A DNA stretch of 64,000 nucleotides from Labia minor (GCA_963082975.1 OY720344.1:66554546-66618545); one strand, 5' to 3'. Numbered from the stretch's first letter, positions 11,943-23,540 are shown. Notes: generated by a model from the sequence alone, not told the origin. Program-made: numbers and translations.

Positions 11943-12847
11943 AAGGGTGTTTTTTTTTCGAGGTATAGAACTTTAAGTTGGCATTACTGTTCAAGTTGAC
12001 GACCCATTTAACAGCTGTCAAGTGATTTATTCTCAGTTTGATTTGGCAATTCATCATGAATAGACTCACGCCTGAACGATGCTTGCAAATAGTGCAATTT
12101 TATTTCAAAAATAATGGTTCTGTGCGGAATACGTATCGTGCACTATGTCCATTTTATCGTCGACAAAATCGTCCATCAGAGCAGTTAATTCGTTTAACCA
12201 GGGAACGTTTTCGCACCACGTTTACTCTTATTGATAACTCGCATCCCCAGAGACGCCGTACGGTGCGTACAGAAGAAGCTATTGCTACTGTAGAGCGTAG
12301 CATTGAGGAAGACCCGAATAGCCAATAGTGATCGGTATAGAGCCATGATTACTAACTTTTTCATTCCTGAATTGAACAACCATGATGTCCAGGAGCTATG
12401 GTTCCAACAAGACGGTGCAACATGTCACACAGCCCGTGACACAATCGATTTATTGAAAGACACGTTTGGTGACCGCCTAATTTCACGTTTTGGACCTGTG
12501 AATTGGCCTCCAAGATCTTGTGATTTAACACCGCAAGACTACTTTCTGTGGGGCTATGTAAAGTCATTGGTCTATGCGGATAAGACACAAACGCTTGACC
12601 ATTTAGAAGACAACAATCGCCGTGTTATTGCCGATATACGGCCACAAATGTTGGAAAAAGTTATCGAAAATTGAACGTCCAGATTGGACTACATCCAAGC
12701 CAGCCGTGGCGGTCATATGCCAGAAATCATATATAAAATGTAATGCCACAAGATTATCTTTTGTATAAATAAAATTCATGTCAATCGAATAATCCATCGT
12801 TGTTTTATTGCAATTTAAAGTTCTATACCTCTAAAAGAAACACCCTT
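11943..12847 (+). mobile_element. Internally deleted mariner/IS630-type transposon
   Basis: The inverted terminal repeats AAGGGTGTTT...GAGGTATAGAAC / mirror at 12800-12847 and the flanking TA (11941-11942, 12848-12849) define a 905-base element. It carries a broken transposase (separate entry). The family's full elements are about 1.2-1.3 kb, so roughly 400 bases of the centre are missing. Confidence 0.9.
12056..12755 (+). pseudogene. Mariner/IS630 transposase, deleted and frameshifted
   Basis: The first part (12056-12328) starts MNRLTPERCLQIVQFYF, a helix-turn-helix DNA-binding region. After an internal deletion and frame change, the second part (about 12318-12755) carries the C-terminal half of the DDE nuclease: FQQDGATCHTA with the second catalytic Asp and WPPRSCDLTPQDYFLWGY with the third. 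The segment with the first catalytic Asp is gone. A TGA replaces the usual Trp codon at about 12672, and the frame then continues to the normal end (...GGHMPEIIYKM). It cannot encode a working transposase. Confidence 0.9.
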
Positions 12848-13161
12848 TACAATTTTTGCATGTATAGTGTTTTCTACTTTTTTGTACATTCTTTAAAATT
12901 AATATCACATAACCCTCATTGTTTACTATTTGCAAGTTTTTGTAAAATTCTGACGAAGGAGAACGTTTTACCTTAGCTTATTAACATTGAAAAATTGAAT
13001 CCCCTAACAATCTAGTTAGTCGAGAGAAATATTCATAGTATATAATAATAATTTAAATTGTGTACTTTTTTAATTCTTAAAACGTATCTAATTAAATATT
13101 TAAACATTTCAACTTTATAAGTTTTTATTTTTGTTTTACATGTAATTTTATTCCCATAAGC

Positions 13162-13485
13162 CAGGGTTGTCCAACTCGCGGCCCGCGGGCCGCATTGCGG
13201 CCCACTCAAAGTTTTGATGCGGCCCACTATCGACTCATTTTGGAGTTAAATTTTAAAGAATTCACAGTCCGGCAAGCGACCTATAACTTCGAGGCTATAA
13301 AAAAAAGGCTGGGGGGGGGGCAACATTCAAAAACAAAAAACCACCTCTATCCCCAAAAATCTCCATAAGTTTTGAGAGATTCACTAGCTAGGCTTAACAT
13401 ATTCTGGTAATTAGTTAAATCTGGTACCAGTTAAATATTTAAGTTTGCGATGTGGCCCATTAAATTAAAAGGTTGGACATCCCTG
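13162..13485 (+). mobile_element. hAT MITE (CAGGGTTGTCCAAC ends)
   Basis: Ends CAGGGTTGTCCAAC and the mirror GTTGGACATCCCTG. The flanking 8-base repeats CCATAAGC and CCTTAAGC differ at one base. It holds the word GCGGCCCAC several times and a G9 run at 13311-13320. 324 bases, non-coding. TA at positions 4-5 of the duplication. Confidence 0.85.
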
Positions 13486-13671
13486 CCTTAAGCAATATCC
13501 ATAACACCGGCTCTGCAATATCACCCCAGTTAGGGGTTTTGCAAAAAAGTTGACATTTTTATTTTTGTAAATTTTAGTAGTTCTTATTTAAACAATAAAG
13601 TTGTAATTTATGCTATAAGTACCTAATAGTACTAGGCTCCACTAACACCAAAAATCATGTCATAATAGGTA

Positions 13672-14559
13672 CAGGGTGGACCAAAAGTCCGGTAACATTT
13701 GAATCGAGCGCTGCTTCGAATTGCGGGGGATAGGGTGGACCAGGGGGTTACTAAACACAAGAGCGGCTAGTTGGAATTCAGTGCCATGGCGTCGTTCAGC
13801 GGAGCACAACGCGCGTTTTGCGTACGCGAGTACTATCGCAACAACGATTCTGCGACTGAAGCGCGACGAATAGGCAAAATTGCAGATACTGGAGCGATGC
13901 TAACCCGCAATTGAAGCACCAAAAGCCCATACACTCGCCCAAAGTTACTGTATGGGCAGCTTTATCAGCCAGTGGAATTATTGGTCCGTATTTTTATGAG
14001 GATCAGAGAAGCCGTCCCGTTACCGTCAACACACAGCGATACATTGCCATGCTACAGAACTTTTTTGCTCCAGCATTACAGGACTACTATGGTTTTAATC
14101 AACTAACATGGTTTCAACAGATCGGGCCACATGTCACACCTCCAACGACTCAATATCAGCGGTTAGTGAAATTTTTGGGCAACAAGTCATATCCAAAAGA
14201 GGTGACATTAACTGGCCACCCCGCAGCCCGGATTTGTAACCAATGGACTTTTTCCTTTGGGGATACCTCAAAAGTAAAGTTTTTAATAACAACCCTCAGT
14301 CTATTGAAGAATTAAAAGAAAATATAGGCGAGGAAATTCAGAACATTTCTCCAAACACTTGTCGGCCGGTGATGGAAAATTTCCGCACTAGGTTACGGGG
14401 GTGCCAAACTAAACAAGGGGCACATTGGGACGACGTTATTTTTGAAAAATAAAACCCTGATTTTTGTACTTTTATAATAAATAAACATATTTTCTCTCAT
14501 ATCTCTTTTTGTATTTTTTAAAACCATTTGAAATGTTACCGGACTTTTGGTCTACCCTG
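13672..14559 (+). mobile_element. Decayed mariner/IS630-type transposon
   Basis: Terminal repeats CAGGGTGGACCAAAAGTCC and mirror at 14530-14559 are flanked by TA. The element is 888 bases and therefore internally deleted relative to a full copy of about 1.2 kb. It is a different family from the elements at 11943 and 21517, judging by its termini. Confidence 0.9.
13785..14452 (+). pseudogene. Mariner/IS630 transposase relic
   Basis: An N-terminal fragment starts at 13785 (MASFSGAQRAFCVREYYRNN) and is followed after a deletion by SPKVTVWAALSASGIIGPYF. The second catalytic block reads FQQIGPHV instead of the family's FQQDGA, so the Asp is lost and the frame slips. The third block survives around 14243 as PMDFFLWGYLKSKVF, and the end reads WDDVIFEK. 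Several frame changes and stops make it non-functional. Confidence 0.88.
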
Positions 14560-14561
14560 TA

Positions 14562-15089
14562 TTAGCGTTTAAGATTTAGCAAAAACCCAACTGTACGTCA
14601 TATCCTTTGGATTAACAATATAATCGTATATATAAATGTTCATTTTGACTTCCGTGAAAGTTTTTATTATAAAAAATTATTGAGATTAAGATTTGACCCT
14701 TGACTCACATATTAACACTATTTTCAAAACAATTTTGAGGAGGGAATTTTTGGAAACCTGGATCTTAGTGTCTGTAACCAAGAATTAATGTTAACTAAAA
14801 TTATCAAGATTGACGTGATAAAACGTAAAACCAACTTGGAAAAAGTTTTCATTATATTTACGATCTGATATGATATGTATCCAAATATGATTAACAAAAT
14901 CTATACAAATGTCATTAGAAACCCAATCCCGTTATTAATTTTCATTCTGATAATTTTTGGCAAGGATTTAGAAAATATATTTAGAAAATTTTTCATTTTG
15001 AATTTTTGGATATTTATGATAATTTATAATTAAAAGGGTTTAAAGAAAAATTAATATAGATATTTAAAAAAAAAGTTTTTAAAATTTTA
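14562..15089. other. Intronic AT-rich sequence
   Basis: No exon or element end recognised. Confidence 0.4.
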
Positions 15090-15380
15090 ATGGATGAGGA
15101 AAACTATACTTCAAAAATTGAACAGATCATTTGCCATAAAAAACCTCATTTATCAATATCAATTTTCTCAATGATTTATTTAGAGACTATATATAAAGAT
15201 TTTAGAGAAGAAATAGAATCCCAACATCAAAAATTACCATTAGAACCTCAAAATATTAGTCAAAATGTTGAAACATTTCAAGAGTACGTACTAATCAAAC
15301 ACAAAAACTACATTTCCTTTCCCTTATACCTACTATATTATTTTATCTCTCTATGCAACCCCACCACAACCAATAAATAA
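15090..15380 (+). CDS. Unrecognised small ORF (possible first exon or relic)
   Basis: 96 codons from ATG; the first ~65 are acidic and Glu/Gln/His-rich, and the rest turns into hydrophobic AT-driven residues, suggesting that only the 5' part would be coding (a GTACGT donor-like site lies at 15284). No domain is recognised and no downstream exon was found. It lies in an intron of the minus-strand Rim-like gene. Could be a chance ORF. Confidence 0.2.
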   Translation: MDEENYTSKIEQIICHKKPHLSISIFSMIYLETIYKDFREEIESQHQKLPLEPQNISQNVETFQEYVLIKHKNYISFPLYLLYYFISLCNPTTTNK

Positions 15381-16449
15381 TAAATAACCTACTATAACCA
15401 ATCCCTGAAAAGTAAAATAATTAAATAAATCCTTTATTTATTATGATTAAATAACATTGTTTGTTTTATTCATAATTTGAGTAGTCTTCTATCTCCCAAG
15501 AACAGTAAAGACTAAGAAGAGCAAGGCTTTCCACCTCCCTTTAAGTTAATCTATTCAAATGGGACTTATGGGTTTGAAAGGATCCTTGTCCAAAAGTTAT
15601 CATAGTATTACCCGTGCAAAGATAAACAAAATTACAATATTGTTTTTGACTTTACTCGTGTCATCTTAACAATTCCTTTTTGTGTTTTATTCTTTATTCA
15701 TTCTTATTAATTTCGTTTTTTTCATTTTTAATTTTTTTTTAATTCGTTGAATTTTATAACTTTTATTCGATTACATATATCTACTCTCAAACCAATTTTT
15801 ATTTTGAATGCAATGTATATCATATTTCAATTTAACTTTTTCTGGCAACATTTTTATATTATTTTGATTATGTTATGCTCTGAATGAATTTAGTTGAGCT
15901 CTAATGAAGAATCAAATAATAATATAATTAAAAATAATAAATAAGAATTTATTTATGTAGATTTTTTTTATAAAAATCAAAAAACAAACTAGTTATCATT
16001 TATCTTTTAATTTTTTTTTTCTTAATAGTAAATTCAAGAATTATTTTTGAAATATGCTTTAGAGATCATTTTTAGAGGTAAACGAATAGTGAATGAAAAT
16101 CAATTATATGTATTTCTAATAGAAGGGCTTATCACTTTTATTGACAGCTTATTCATCATCTCTTTGAAATGACAAGTATTATTAGTAATATTATAAGGAT
16201 ATCGACCTATTTAGGTCTAGGACAGGGATAAAGCATATCGAAGAGACAAGGTTAATTAGGGTTTTGACAACCAAGCTATTATGTTACTTGCATATTAATT
16301 GGAATAAGCTGAAATAACACTCCCTGAGTTTAGGTGTATTTTATTGGAGAATGTAATCAAATGACAATGAGTTTCGAGTGAAATTGGAAAAAAAATAAAG
16401 AAATAAATTTGCCAACTTTCTCAAATTACTAATGTATCACTATTATTTT
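15381..16449. other. Intronic AT-rich sequence
   Basis: No supported gene, RNA or element boundary was found. Confidence 0.4.
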
Positions 16450-17300
16450 TAAACAATTTATTTTATTCAATATCCGTCTACTACATCTGTCGTTTTTACT
16501 TTATAGTATTTTTTTCAAAATATATTTTGTGAGTGTGTCAAATGCTGAAATGTTCTCTTTTTAAGTCAATTTATCTAGTGCACCTATGCAATAAAATGTA
16601 TGTCTAGGCATTTATTAGATATGATAGAGTTATAGCCTAAACTAAAAATCATATTAATTTGAAAGATGGTGGAATTATAAGATTTTTTAATGCTCATTAA
16701 GAACATTTAAAGTCAAAGTTTTAATAATTAAAGTAATGACTATTTAATATAATCGGTTGTTTTAATGTTATACTGCATATGGTGGGTCAGTGTCTGACGG
16801 GTCATATGTTCGCCATCACTGGTTTAGGCTATAACTCATAAATGCCTAGACAAATATTTTATTGAATAGGTTCATCACTCTATAAATAGCTAAAATGACT
16901 TAAAAAGATGAACATTTCAGTATTTTACACGTTCACAAAATATATTTTGAAAAAAATACTATAAAGCAGAGGTTCCCAAACTTTTCTGGTTTGCGGCTCC
17001 CTAAATAATAAGATTTTTTCCGAGGCTCCCTTAATATATCCGATTTTTATATAAATTTTTACTCTCTTGAAAAATTGGAAAACTTTTCAGAGCATCGCAA
17101 AATCATCTTTTAGAAACAATATTGAAAAAATTTTAAAAATAATCGAAAATGTTCAAAAGTTTCAAAAATTTCAAGTATTAGAAAATTTTTTCGCGGCTCC
17201 CTGGGGAGCCGCAGCTCACAGTTTGGGGATCATTGCTTTAAAGTAAAAACGACAGATGGTGTAGACTCTGTAGACGGATGTTGAATTGTTTAATAAAAAA
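16450..17300. mobile_element. Fold-back (palindromic) element interrupted by a hAT MITE
   Basis: The left arm 16450-16642 is the reverse complement of 16823-16966 plus 17244-17300, with recognisable words such as TGCCTAGACA and CGTCTACTACATCTGTCG. The right arm is broken by the hAT MITE at 16967-17235. The spacer 16643-16822 ends with the terminus of a CAGTGATGGCGAAC-type hAT (about 16780-16821), apparently truncated. Confidence 0.78.
16967..17235 (+). mobile_element. hAT MITE (CAGAGGTTCCCAAAC ends)
   Basis: 269 bases, beginning CAGAGGTTCCCAAACTTTT and ending in GTTTGGGGATCATTG. The flanks CTATAAAG and CTTTAAAG are 8-base duplications with one mismatch. The opposite arm of the surrounding palindrome shows the site without the insert (one copy of CTATAAAG), proving the boundaries. 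Internally it contains GCGGCTCCC repeats near both ends. Confidence 0.9.
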
Positions 17301-17683
17301 ATATAATTTATAAAATTCCTTTATTAATACCATATAATTCATTAGATATATCTAGATAAAAAACAGGTAGATTACATGGACAGAATTTTATATTTATTTT
17401 AATAAATTATCATAAATCAATATATATAATTATATTAAATTAAATATAGTTTTATCATATTTTTTTTATAAATTCTTTTGGTAAAAGTTTAGTACAGAAT
17501 TGAATTGATTTATCGACCTGTCTATATTGTACTTATAAATGTAACAATATAAGAAAAATATTATATAATATGAAAGACAAGTTTAGTTACTTTTTCTTAC
17601 AACTTATTCGATCAAACAATACTTTAATCAATTTTAAAATTATTTTTATAATTATTTTTATATTATTCCAAATGAACCATTTT

Positions 17684-18335
17684 TACCGACCGACGATAGT
17701 AAGGGAGGTATTGTTTTCACACCAAATTTCACATGTGGAGATTTTTACATATCTCCACGAATCATGCATTTTCTAAACAGAAAAAAGTATTTTTAGCGTG
17801 ATGTCTGTCCGTCCGTCTGTCCGTCCGTCTGTCCGTCCGTCTGTCCGTCCGTATAGATGTGTACAGCCTGAACGGCTCAACCGATTTTGATGAAATTTGG
17901 TATATTTACTTAATGCATCAGTGGGATGAATTGATCAACTTTTGGTGCAATTCCGGAAACCGGAAGTGGTAGTATTAGCGATCGACGATAGGAAGGAAAG
18001 GGTTATTTTCACACCAAAGGAGATTTTTTTATATATCACCACGAATCATGCACTTTGTATTGGTTTTATCCTCGAGAAAAATCATATTTATTAGTTTTTT
18101 CTTGATTTAAAATTATATGACGTCAGCCAGCCATTCATGACGTCACAGCCTGGTCTTGCATATATATTATAAATAAAATAAAATTAAAAATGTTTATATT
18201 TATTATTTATGTATCCCTATCTGTTTTTTATTACATTAATAGATATATTAAAATTATTTGAAATTGTTTCTGTAGCTGGAAAATAATTTATTTCAAACCG
18301 TCGGTCGGTTCGGACCTGGCCACAGGTCAACTTAT
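17684..18335 (+). mobile_element. Helentron/DINE-1-like element, complete (best reference copy)
   Basis: 652 bases from TACCGACCGACG to AACTTAT. Order of parts: 5' subterminal repeat; stem block GTGGAGATTTTTACATATCTCCAC (17735-17760, imperfect hairpin); GTCC/GTCT microsatellite 17806-17852; core ending 'gatgaaatttggtatattta'; second version of the stem block at 18004-18050; TGACGTCA pair at 18119-18145; (TA)-rich spacer; 3' repeat CGTCGGTCGGT; hairpin GACCTGGCCACAGGTC. Flanks form a T5 tract with no duplication. No Rep/helicase ORF, hence non-autonomous. Confidence 0.8.
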
Positions 18336-19727
18336 TAATACTGTTTTATAAAAGTATAATTTCCGGGTTCCCCTCTCTCTCAATATCAAATCTTAATATT
18401 TATCGTTCTCAATAAAACTTAAAATACATAATACCGTATAAATGTTTTGCTGTTATTTTACTTTTTAAAATTTTTTAACTTTTTTCTAAAAGTGAAAAAA
18501 AGAATCTTTTGAAAAACGAATAAAAGTTATCCAACTTTTTGATTAAATTCCTTTCCTCTTGAAATCAATATTTATCGCGTGGAATCTTTATTGATAGACT
18601 AGTTGATATATATAGAAATATTTTGAACCATATATATATATATATATATTATGTAGGTGATAAGAGAATTCATTCAAGCTGTCTACATTCTTGTTCAAAA
18701 CATTCTTTGGAGATTTTACTTATTATATTGAACCAAAGTGTGGATACAATACATATTTTACATGATAATTTTAATAATTTCTTTTGTTAATATAATTTTT
18801 AATATATTTTAAATTAAGCCATAAATAAAATTTAAAATTGGATCTATTGTAACTTAGCAAACACTATTCAAGAAGATTGTAGCAAATATAATCAGACTAA
18901 AAATCTTTATGAGTAATTATAGACAACTAAATCCTTAGAAATTACTATAATTGACTCTTAATGTATGATAGTAGACAAATACTAGTTAAGTGGAAATTAA
19001 AGCAACAGGGTCTAGTCTCTTAATCAATTAACAGAACCCTAACTCTATCCTAATAACAACTCTATGTATATTTATGTAAAAGATTAAAATAAAATAAATT
19101 GAAACTGACAAATGAATTTGGCAAGGCATACATAATTCATACGAATACTTTTATATGAAAATTGAAGGTGTTATTATAACTAGAATTCACTCATTAATTC
19201 ACTTTTTCATGAAAATAGTTTTAGATTTATTCCCAATATTGAAGATTTAAATTTAATTTTAAATGATGTAAAGACCAAAGGAAAAAACTTCAAGCAACAG
19301 GTTTTTAAGTTCATGATCACATAGAGAAAAAAAAGAGGTTTTCAACTTCTAATCTTAATTCTTTAATTATGTTTAATCGAAAGTTGCTGAACTAACATCA
19401 CTTATCTTATTAATAAAAGATTTGATAACATTATAATTATAAGTAGATCCAAAATATAATATTATAATAGCTATGCTACGCACAAAAATTACATAAACAA
19501 TTATACCAAGTTTTATACTTGCTCAAAGAGATAATGCGAAGTTAAGAACTTCTGGTTTGTGAACATTCTAAAAATGACAACACCTAACTATGTGGTAGAT
19601 GTGCTATATAATCAGTACAACAGATCTTCTTGGCTTTACAGTAATTTCCTTTGAATTTAACATGAATTTCTCAATATTTGAGAAATTAGAATAAATTAAC
19701 ATTATACTGTTAAAATATTTATATATA
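18336..19727. other. Intronic AT-rich sequence
   Basis: A TA microsatellite lies at 18633-18650. No gene or element end recognised. Confidence 0.4.
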
Positions 19728-19729
19728 TA

Positions 19730-20195
19730 CGAGAGTGGTCTGAAAAGTTTCCGACCTGACCAAGAAAAACGATGTTTTTCAATTTTTTTTTTGCTATATT
19801 TTTCAACATAATCTCCATCAACACTGATACATTTCTCATAACGGTGTTCTAATTAATTTAATTAATTAATAAATTATTTAATTAATTAATTAAATTTGAT
19901 TTAAGTCTCATCAACAGTTATGAATCGACGCAAAAATTCGTTTGGATTACGCCTACAGCGCCAAATTGTCGTTAGAAATGGTTTTTCGAGGCAATTTTTG
20001 GTTTAACGTTAGGAAAAGCGGCACCCACGTTGCACACAGCTTTCCATATTCAAATGGTTTTGCAAAATATTTCGCACACGTTCAGCTGATATCGTACAGG
20101 TCTCAATTATCTTGAATTTTGAAAAATAAAACAAAAAAAAAATTGAAAAACATCGTTTTTCTTGGTCAGGTCTGAAACTTTTCAGACCACCCTCG
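19730..20195 (-). mobile_element. Internally deleted mariner (CGAGGGTGGTCTGAAAAG ends)
   Basis: Long inverted ends: the first and last ~65 bases are near-perfect mirrors (GGTCTGAAAAGTTTC..GACCTGACC, then an A/T run), flanked by TA at 19728-19729 and 20196-20197. It is 466 bases. On the minus strand next to the left end, about 19791-19850, the sequence still encodes the usual mariner C-terminus (RYEKCISVDGDYVEK). The rest of the transposase is lost or scrambled, and the centre has an AATT-repeat patch at 19855-19895. Confidence 0.88.
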
Positions 20196-20197
20196 TA

Positions 20198-20617
20198 TGT
20201 GGGAGTTGAAATTGAGGTCAAGGGATTTGGCGACTTCCTTGCCCCTGGTTGTAGATGCAACCGTGGCCCTCCCTGTGGGGCCATGGGATGCCCGATCCCT
20301 CAGCGTGCTCGAGACGGGCCTTTGGTGACGGCCAGGAAAAAGTCTCCCACCCTCTTCTCCCGACAACCGAGTAGGGGAGGGATTAAGATATAAATTGGAA
20401 CGCGAATTCCCGAAAGGGATTCTATTCGTTTTGGGATTCGCTTGGACTCTTCTGTTTAGGTTCGAGATGACTATGATGATGAGAGAGTGTGTGTATTTGC
20501 CTATGTATATTTATTGTAAATAAACCATTTTATAGATAAACCCAAACAAGAAGTGTTGTTGCTCTATCGAGATAATATACCCCTAGACAACGATCCACTC
20601 CCTCCCAAATCACTACA
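20198..20617 (+). mobile_element. Solo-LTR-like sequence abutting the mariner
   Basis: A 420-base GC-richer block starting TGTGGGAG and ending ACTACA. It has a TATA-like GATATAAATT at 20386-20396 and a polyadenylation signal AATAAA near 20519, the order expected for an LTR (U3-R-U5). It begins directly after the TA of the mariner at 19730-20195. No matching partner LTR or internal region is in the window, and a target duplication could not be recognised (flanks CGTA/TATA), so the class remains uncertain. Confidence 0.45.
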
Positions 20618-20734
20618 TATATAGGGGATTGATAATATGGCTATATAAATATAGATATGGCTTCTGTTTAAGGTTCTTATATTAATCAAACAAATTAATT
20701 TTAGTATTTAATTAATATCACTCTTCATTTATAG

Positions 20735-20960
20735 ATGTATCTCGCAAATATTAATTGGATTAAATAACATATATTATATATTTAAATTAAATTTAATTAA
20801 ATATAAATTATAAATTAAAATTAATAAAGAATATTTATTAAACCAGTTCGTTTTTGTTGATTGTACCACGCCACGTGCTGGCGCGTGATTTGCAGTGTTA
20901 AAAAAATTAATTCCGGTACTTTCAGCGATTCAATCAAGCTGAAATATAGCAATTTTATAT
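20735..20960 (+). repeat. Family B repeat, upstream portion
   Basis: Shares 'tggattaaataacatatat', 'aatatttattaaaccag', 'GTGctggcgcgtga' and 'ttcagcgattcaatcaagc' with 46640-46820 and, in part, 55345-55410. The downstream part of the same family appears at 23120-23315, on the far side of the leucine-rich ORF, as though that ORF lay inside a family B copy. Confidence 0.55.
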
Positions 20961-21516
20961 TTATTATATTAGTGAAAAGAAAAAGGTGGACGACAGGGTA
21001 TAAATGCAAGTATCATATGAGTGTACAAAGAAATTTTAGAAAAATTAGTATACGTAATTGCAAGCATCATATGAGGTCCTTTTTGTTTTCTTCTTTCATC
21101 TTTTCTTGTAAACAAAATTCAATTGAAAAGGAAAAAAATGGAAAAATCTATCGTGATGGAATAAATGTGTGTGTGTGTGTGAAAATAACATCGAGTGTCT
21201 TCTGATTGGTTCTGATCGATTCTATTTTTTAATAGAAACTCGTAATGTATGTGAGTTTAATAATGAATTTTTAATGAATTTTATAACACACATTCTCCTA
21301 TGCCAAGATTAAAAAAAATCATTTTTCGAGAATTCCCCACAAATAAACCTATAAAATTTGATCTTCAACAAAAATTATGCAATCTTATACAACAAGGTAA
21401 ATTGTCAACTTGTCCTATTTTCAATAAGGTAGAAGAAATTGTATTAACTGGTAATTTAAAAATTGATCATAATTTTATCAATTATTTAAGAAAAATAACA
21501 AATTTGTTTCATTATA

Positions 21517-22745
21517 CAAGGTGGGGCAGAAAAATCTATCCGATTTCAAAACGTTATAAAATTAAAACCACTCAGCTTGTCAAAAAATTTCTTTTATTAA
21601 CATATTGCAAATTTTATGCCATTTTTAAATTTAAGTTTTGAAAAGCACATTACTCAAATGATTTAGCCTAGCTCGAAGTAACTTTCCATGACTTTCACCG
21701 TCATTTCCACAGGAATTTCTTCAATTGCATAAGCAATTTCCCTTCGTAAAGCAAGAAGGGTCCTTGATCGATGCTGGTAAACCTTCGAGATTTGAGGTAA
21801 CCCAAAGGAAGAAGTCACATGGAGTGAGATCCGGTGAGCGCGGCGGCCAGCCACCTCTCAGAGAAATGAGGCGACCTGGAAACATTTCCCTGAGAATGTC
21901 AATTGATCGTCGCGATGTGTGGGCTGTTTCACCATCCTGTTGAAACCACACATTTTCCACACCATTTTCTTCCATTTTGGGTCGAAGAAAATTTTCCAGC
22001 ATGAAACAATAGCGCTCGCTGTTGACCGTTACGTTTTGTCCATTTTCTTCAAAAAAGTAAGGCCCCCAGACGCCTAGGCGGGAAAGAGCACCCCACACAG
22101 TCACTTTTGGGCTATGGAGGGGTTCCTGATGGATTTCCCGAGGATTTTCGTCACTCCAATATCGAAAATTTTGCCTGTTTACGGCGCCACAAAGGTGAAA
22201 ATGGGCTTCGTCCGTGAAGAGCACAACATCGTCGTGTGTGAGTTCTGGGAGATCGCGACACAGGTTCGTACGGGTTTCAAAATCCCTTTCACTTAATTTC
22301 TGTGCAACAACCATTTTGTAGGGATGCATTTTGAGGCCCCGGTGCAAATTTCGCCAAATACTGCGGTTGAAAATCGCCAAAGCGAGCGAATGTTTTCGCG
22401 CCGAACAATGCGGGGAACGTTCAATTCAGGTCGTGTTGCTGTCCTGGGACGTCCAGGCGACTTCTTTTTCAATGCTGAACCCGTCTGTCGAAAATATGAC
22501 ACCCACACTGTAATCGTAGCGTGATGTGGAACAGGATCATGACGCCCGAGTCCGAAATGAATTCGAAACGCCGTTCTCGATAAACCGCTCAATAAAAAAG
22601 TACGATGTTCACCAGACCAAGGCATGTTGACTACTGACAAATGGCATAAAACCGGCTTTGTAACTGTTTTTACCCCACTACTCTACCTGCTTCCTCTTCT
22701 GAGAAAAAGGGCTTTGAAATCGGATAGGCTTTTCTGCCCTCCCTG
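21517..22745 (-). mobile_element. Near full-length mariner/IS630-type transposon
   Basis: Terminal repeats of about 32 bases (CAAGGTGGGGCAGAAAA and CAGGGAGGGCAGAAAA, then CTATCCGATTTCAAA) flanked by TA at 21515-21516 and 22746-22747. Length 1229 bases, the expected size for an undeleted element. It lies inside the leucine-rich ORF and is the most intact transposon of this class in the window. Confidence 0.93.
21663..22624 (-). pseudogene. IS630/mariner transposase, two frameshifts
   Basis: It reads from MPWSGEHRTFLLSGL at about 22624. An N-terminal helix-turn-helix region is followed by the linker GRPRTATRPE, then a frame change at about 22375. All three catalytic blocks are present: LFTDEAHFHL (about 22215), FQQDGETAHTS (about 21940) and WPPRSPDLTPCDFFLW (about 21840). 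A second frame change at about 21800 leads into the C-terminal part that ends ...KVMESYFELG. Total length would be about 320 residues, as in the family. The catalytic Asp residues are kept, so the copy is young but probably inactive. Confidence 0.9.
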
Positions 22746-23119
22746 TATTTGACGGATTTATTGATCAAAACAATTGAACCATTGAAAACAATAGTAAACT
22801 TCTCTAATTTAAGACCATTAGAAATCCGATTTCATTCTCGTAATAGAACCTGGCCATCTTATTTGTCTAAAATAGAACATTTAGAATACCTACAGATTAA
22901 ATACCAAGGCCCTGTAGAAATTCTCAGGAGTTATTTTAAAATTGCACCATTAGGTAAATTGAAAAAAGTAATGTTAATAGAAATTCACTCCTTTACAGAA
23001 CAACTAGTTAAAGTGTTTCTTGAAAAAAGGTTACCATTAACAAATTTGAAAATAGAATCATGCGATGATATTCATAAAAAATGCCTTAAAAATGCTTAAT
23101 CAGTTTGAAAATTTAACAA

Positions 23120-23315
23120 TTTTGAATAATGTCGGTGTACCAAATTTCATTATTCTAGCCCAAACCGTGTTTGCGTAATCTTGGTCACACACACACACAC
23201 ACACAGACATTTTTCTCAACCTTAGTGAAAATGACTCAGGGACCTTCAAAACGTATACAAACATCAAAATCTCGATATCGAAAATTTTCGTGATCGGTAT
23301 ACTATTTGACGAGAT
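23120..23315 (+). repeat. Family B repeat, 3' portion with CA microsatellite
   Basis: Contains 'cccaaaccgtgtttgcgtaa', a (CA)9 tract at 23187-23206, 'catttttctcaacctt' and 'atcgaaaattttcgtgatc'. Same order as at 4480-4645, 46990-47120 and 55590-55790. Ends 'gagatagtaa'. Confidence 0.65.
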
Positions 23316-23439
23316 AGTAATCAATATCTTATCTTATGATACTAGCAAAAATTGTATATATATATTGGTTTTTTTGAGATATTACATCGCTCTAAGGATT
23401 TTTTTGAAATTCCCATCATCATAGATAATATTTATAAAG

Positions 23440-23540
23440 AAAAATCGACTGTATTGGTTTCAGCCTCGAGAAAAATCAACTTTATTAGTATTTTTAATTT
23501 AAAATAATAAATCCAAATGACGTCATCAATAACATCATCC
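23440..23540 (+). repeat. Diverged fragment of the Helentron-like family
   Basis: Has 'attggtttcagcctcgagaa', 'tttattagtattttt' and 'aatgacgtcatc', matching the segment between the second stem block and the CRE-like pair in the complete copies. No ends are present. Confidence 0.5.

Larger units (their letters stand above)
21300..23170 (+). pseudogene. Leucine-rich ORF split by a mariner insertion
   Basis: The first part (21300-21516) starts MPRLKKIIFREFPTNKP, the second (22748-23099) continues with LEYLQIKYQ and KLKKVMLIEIHSF, and a +1 frame continues LNQFENLTILNNVG to about 23150. Regular spacing of Leu/Ile residues and the pattern L..L.I resemble the repeats of F-box/LRR proteins, but no F-box is visible. 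The mariner at 21517-22745 interrupts it; removing the element and one TA leaves the halves one base out of register. No function is assigned. It sits between two pieces of repeat family B, so it may belong to a repeat rather than be a single-copy gene. Confidence 0.45.

Noticed and set aside
17806..17852. CRISPR-like or satellite array
   Set aside because: The GTCC/GTCT repeats are a 4-base microsatellite inside a transposon and have no spacers.
20198..20617. Confirmed solo LTR with target duplication
   Set aside because: TG...CA ends and promoter/poly(A)-like signals fit, but no clear duplication or internal region could be found, so it is listed only as LTR-like.
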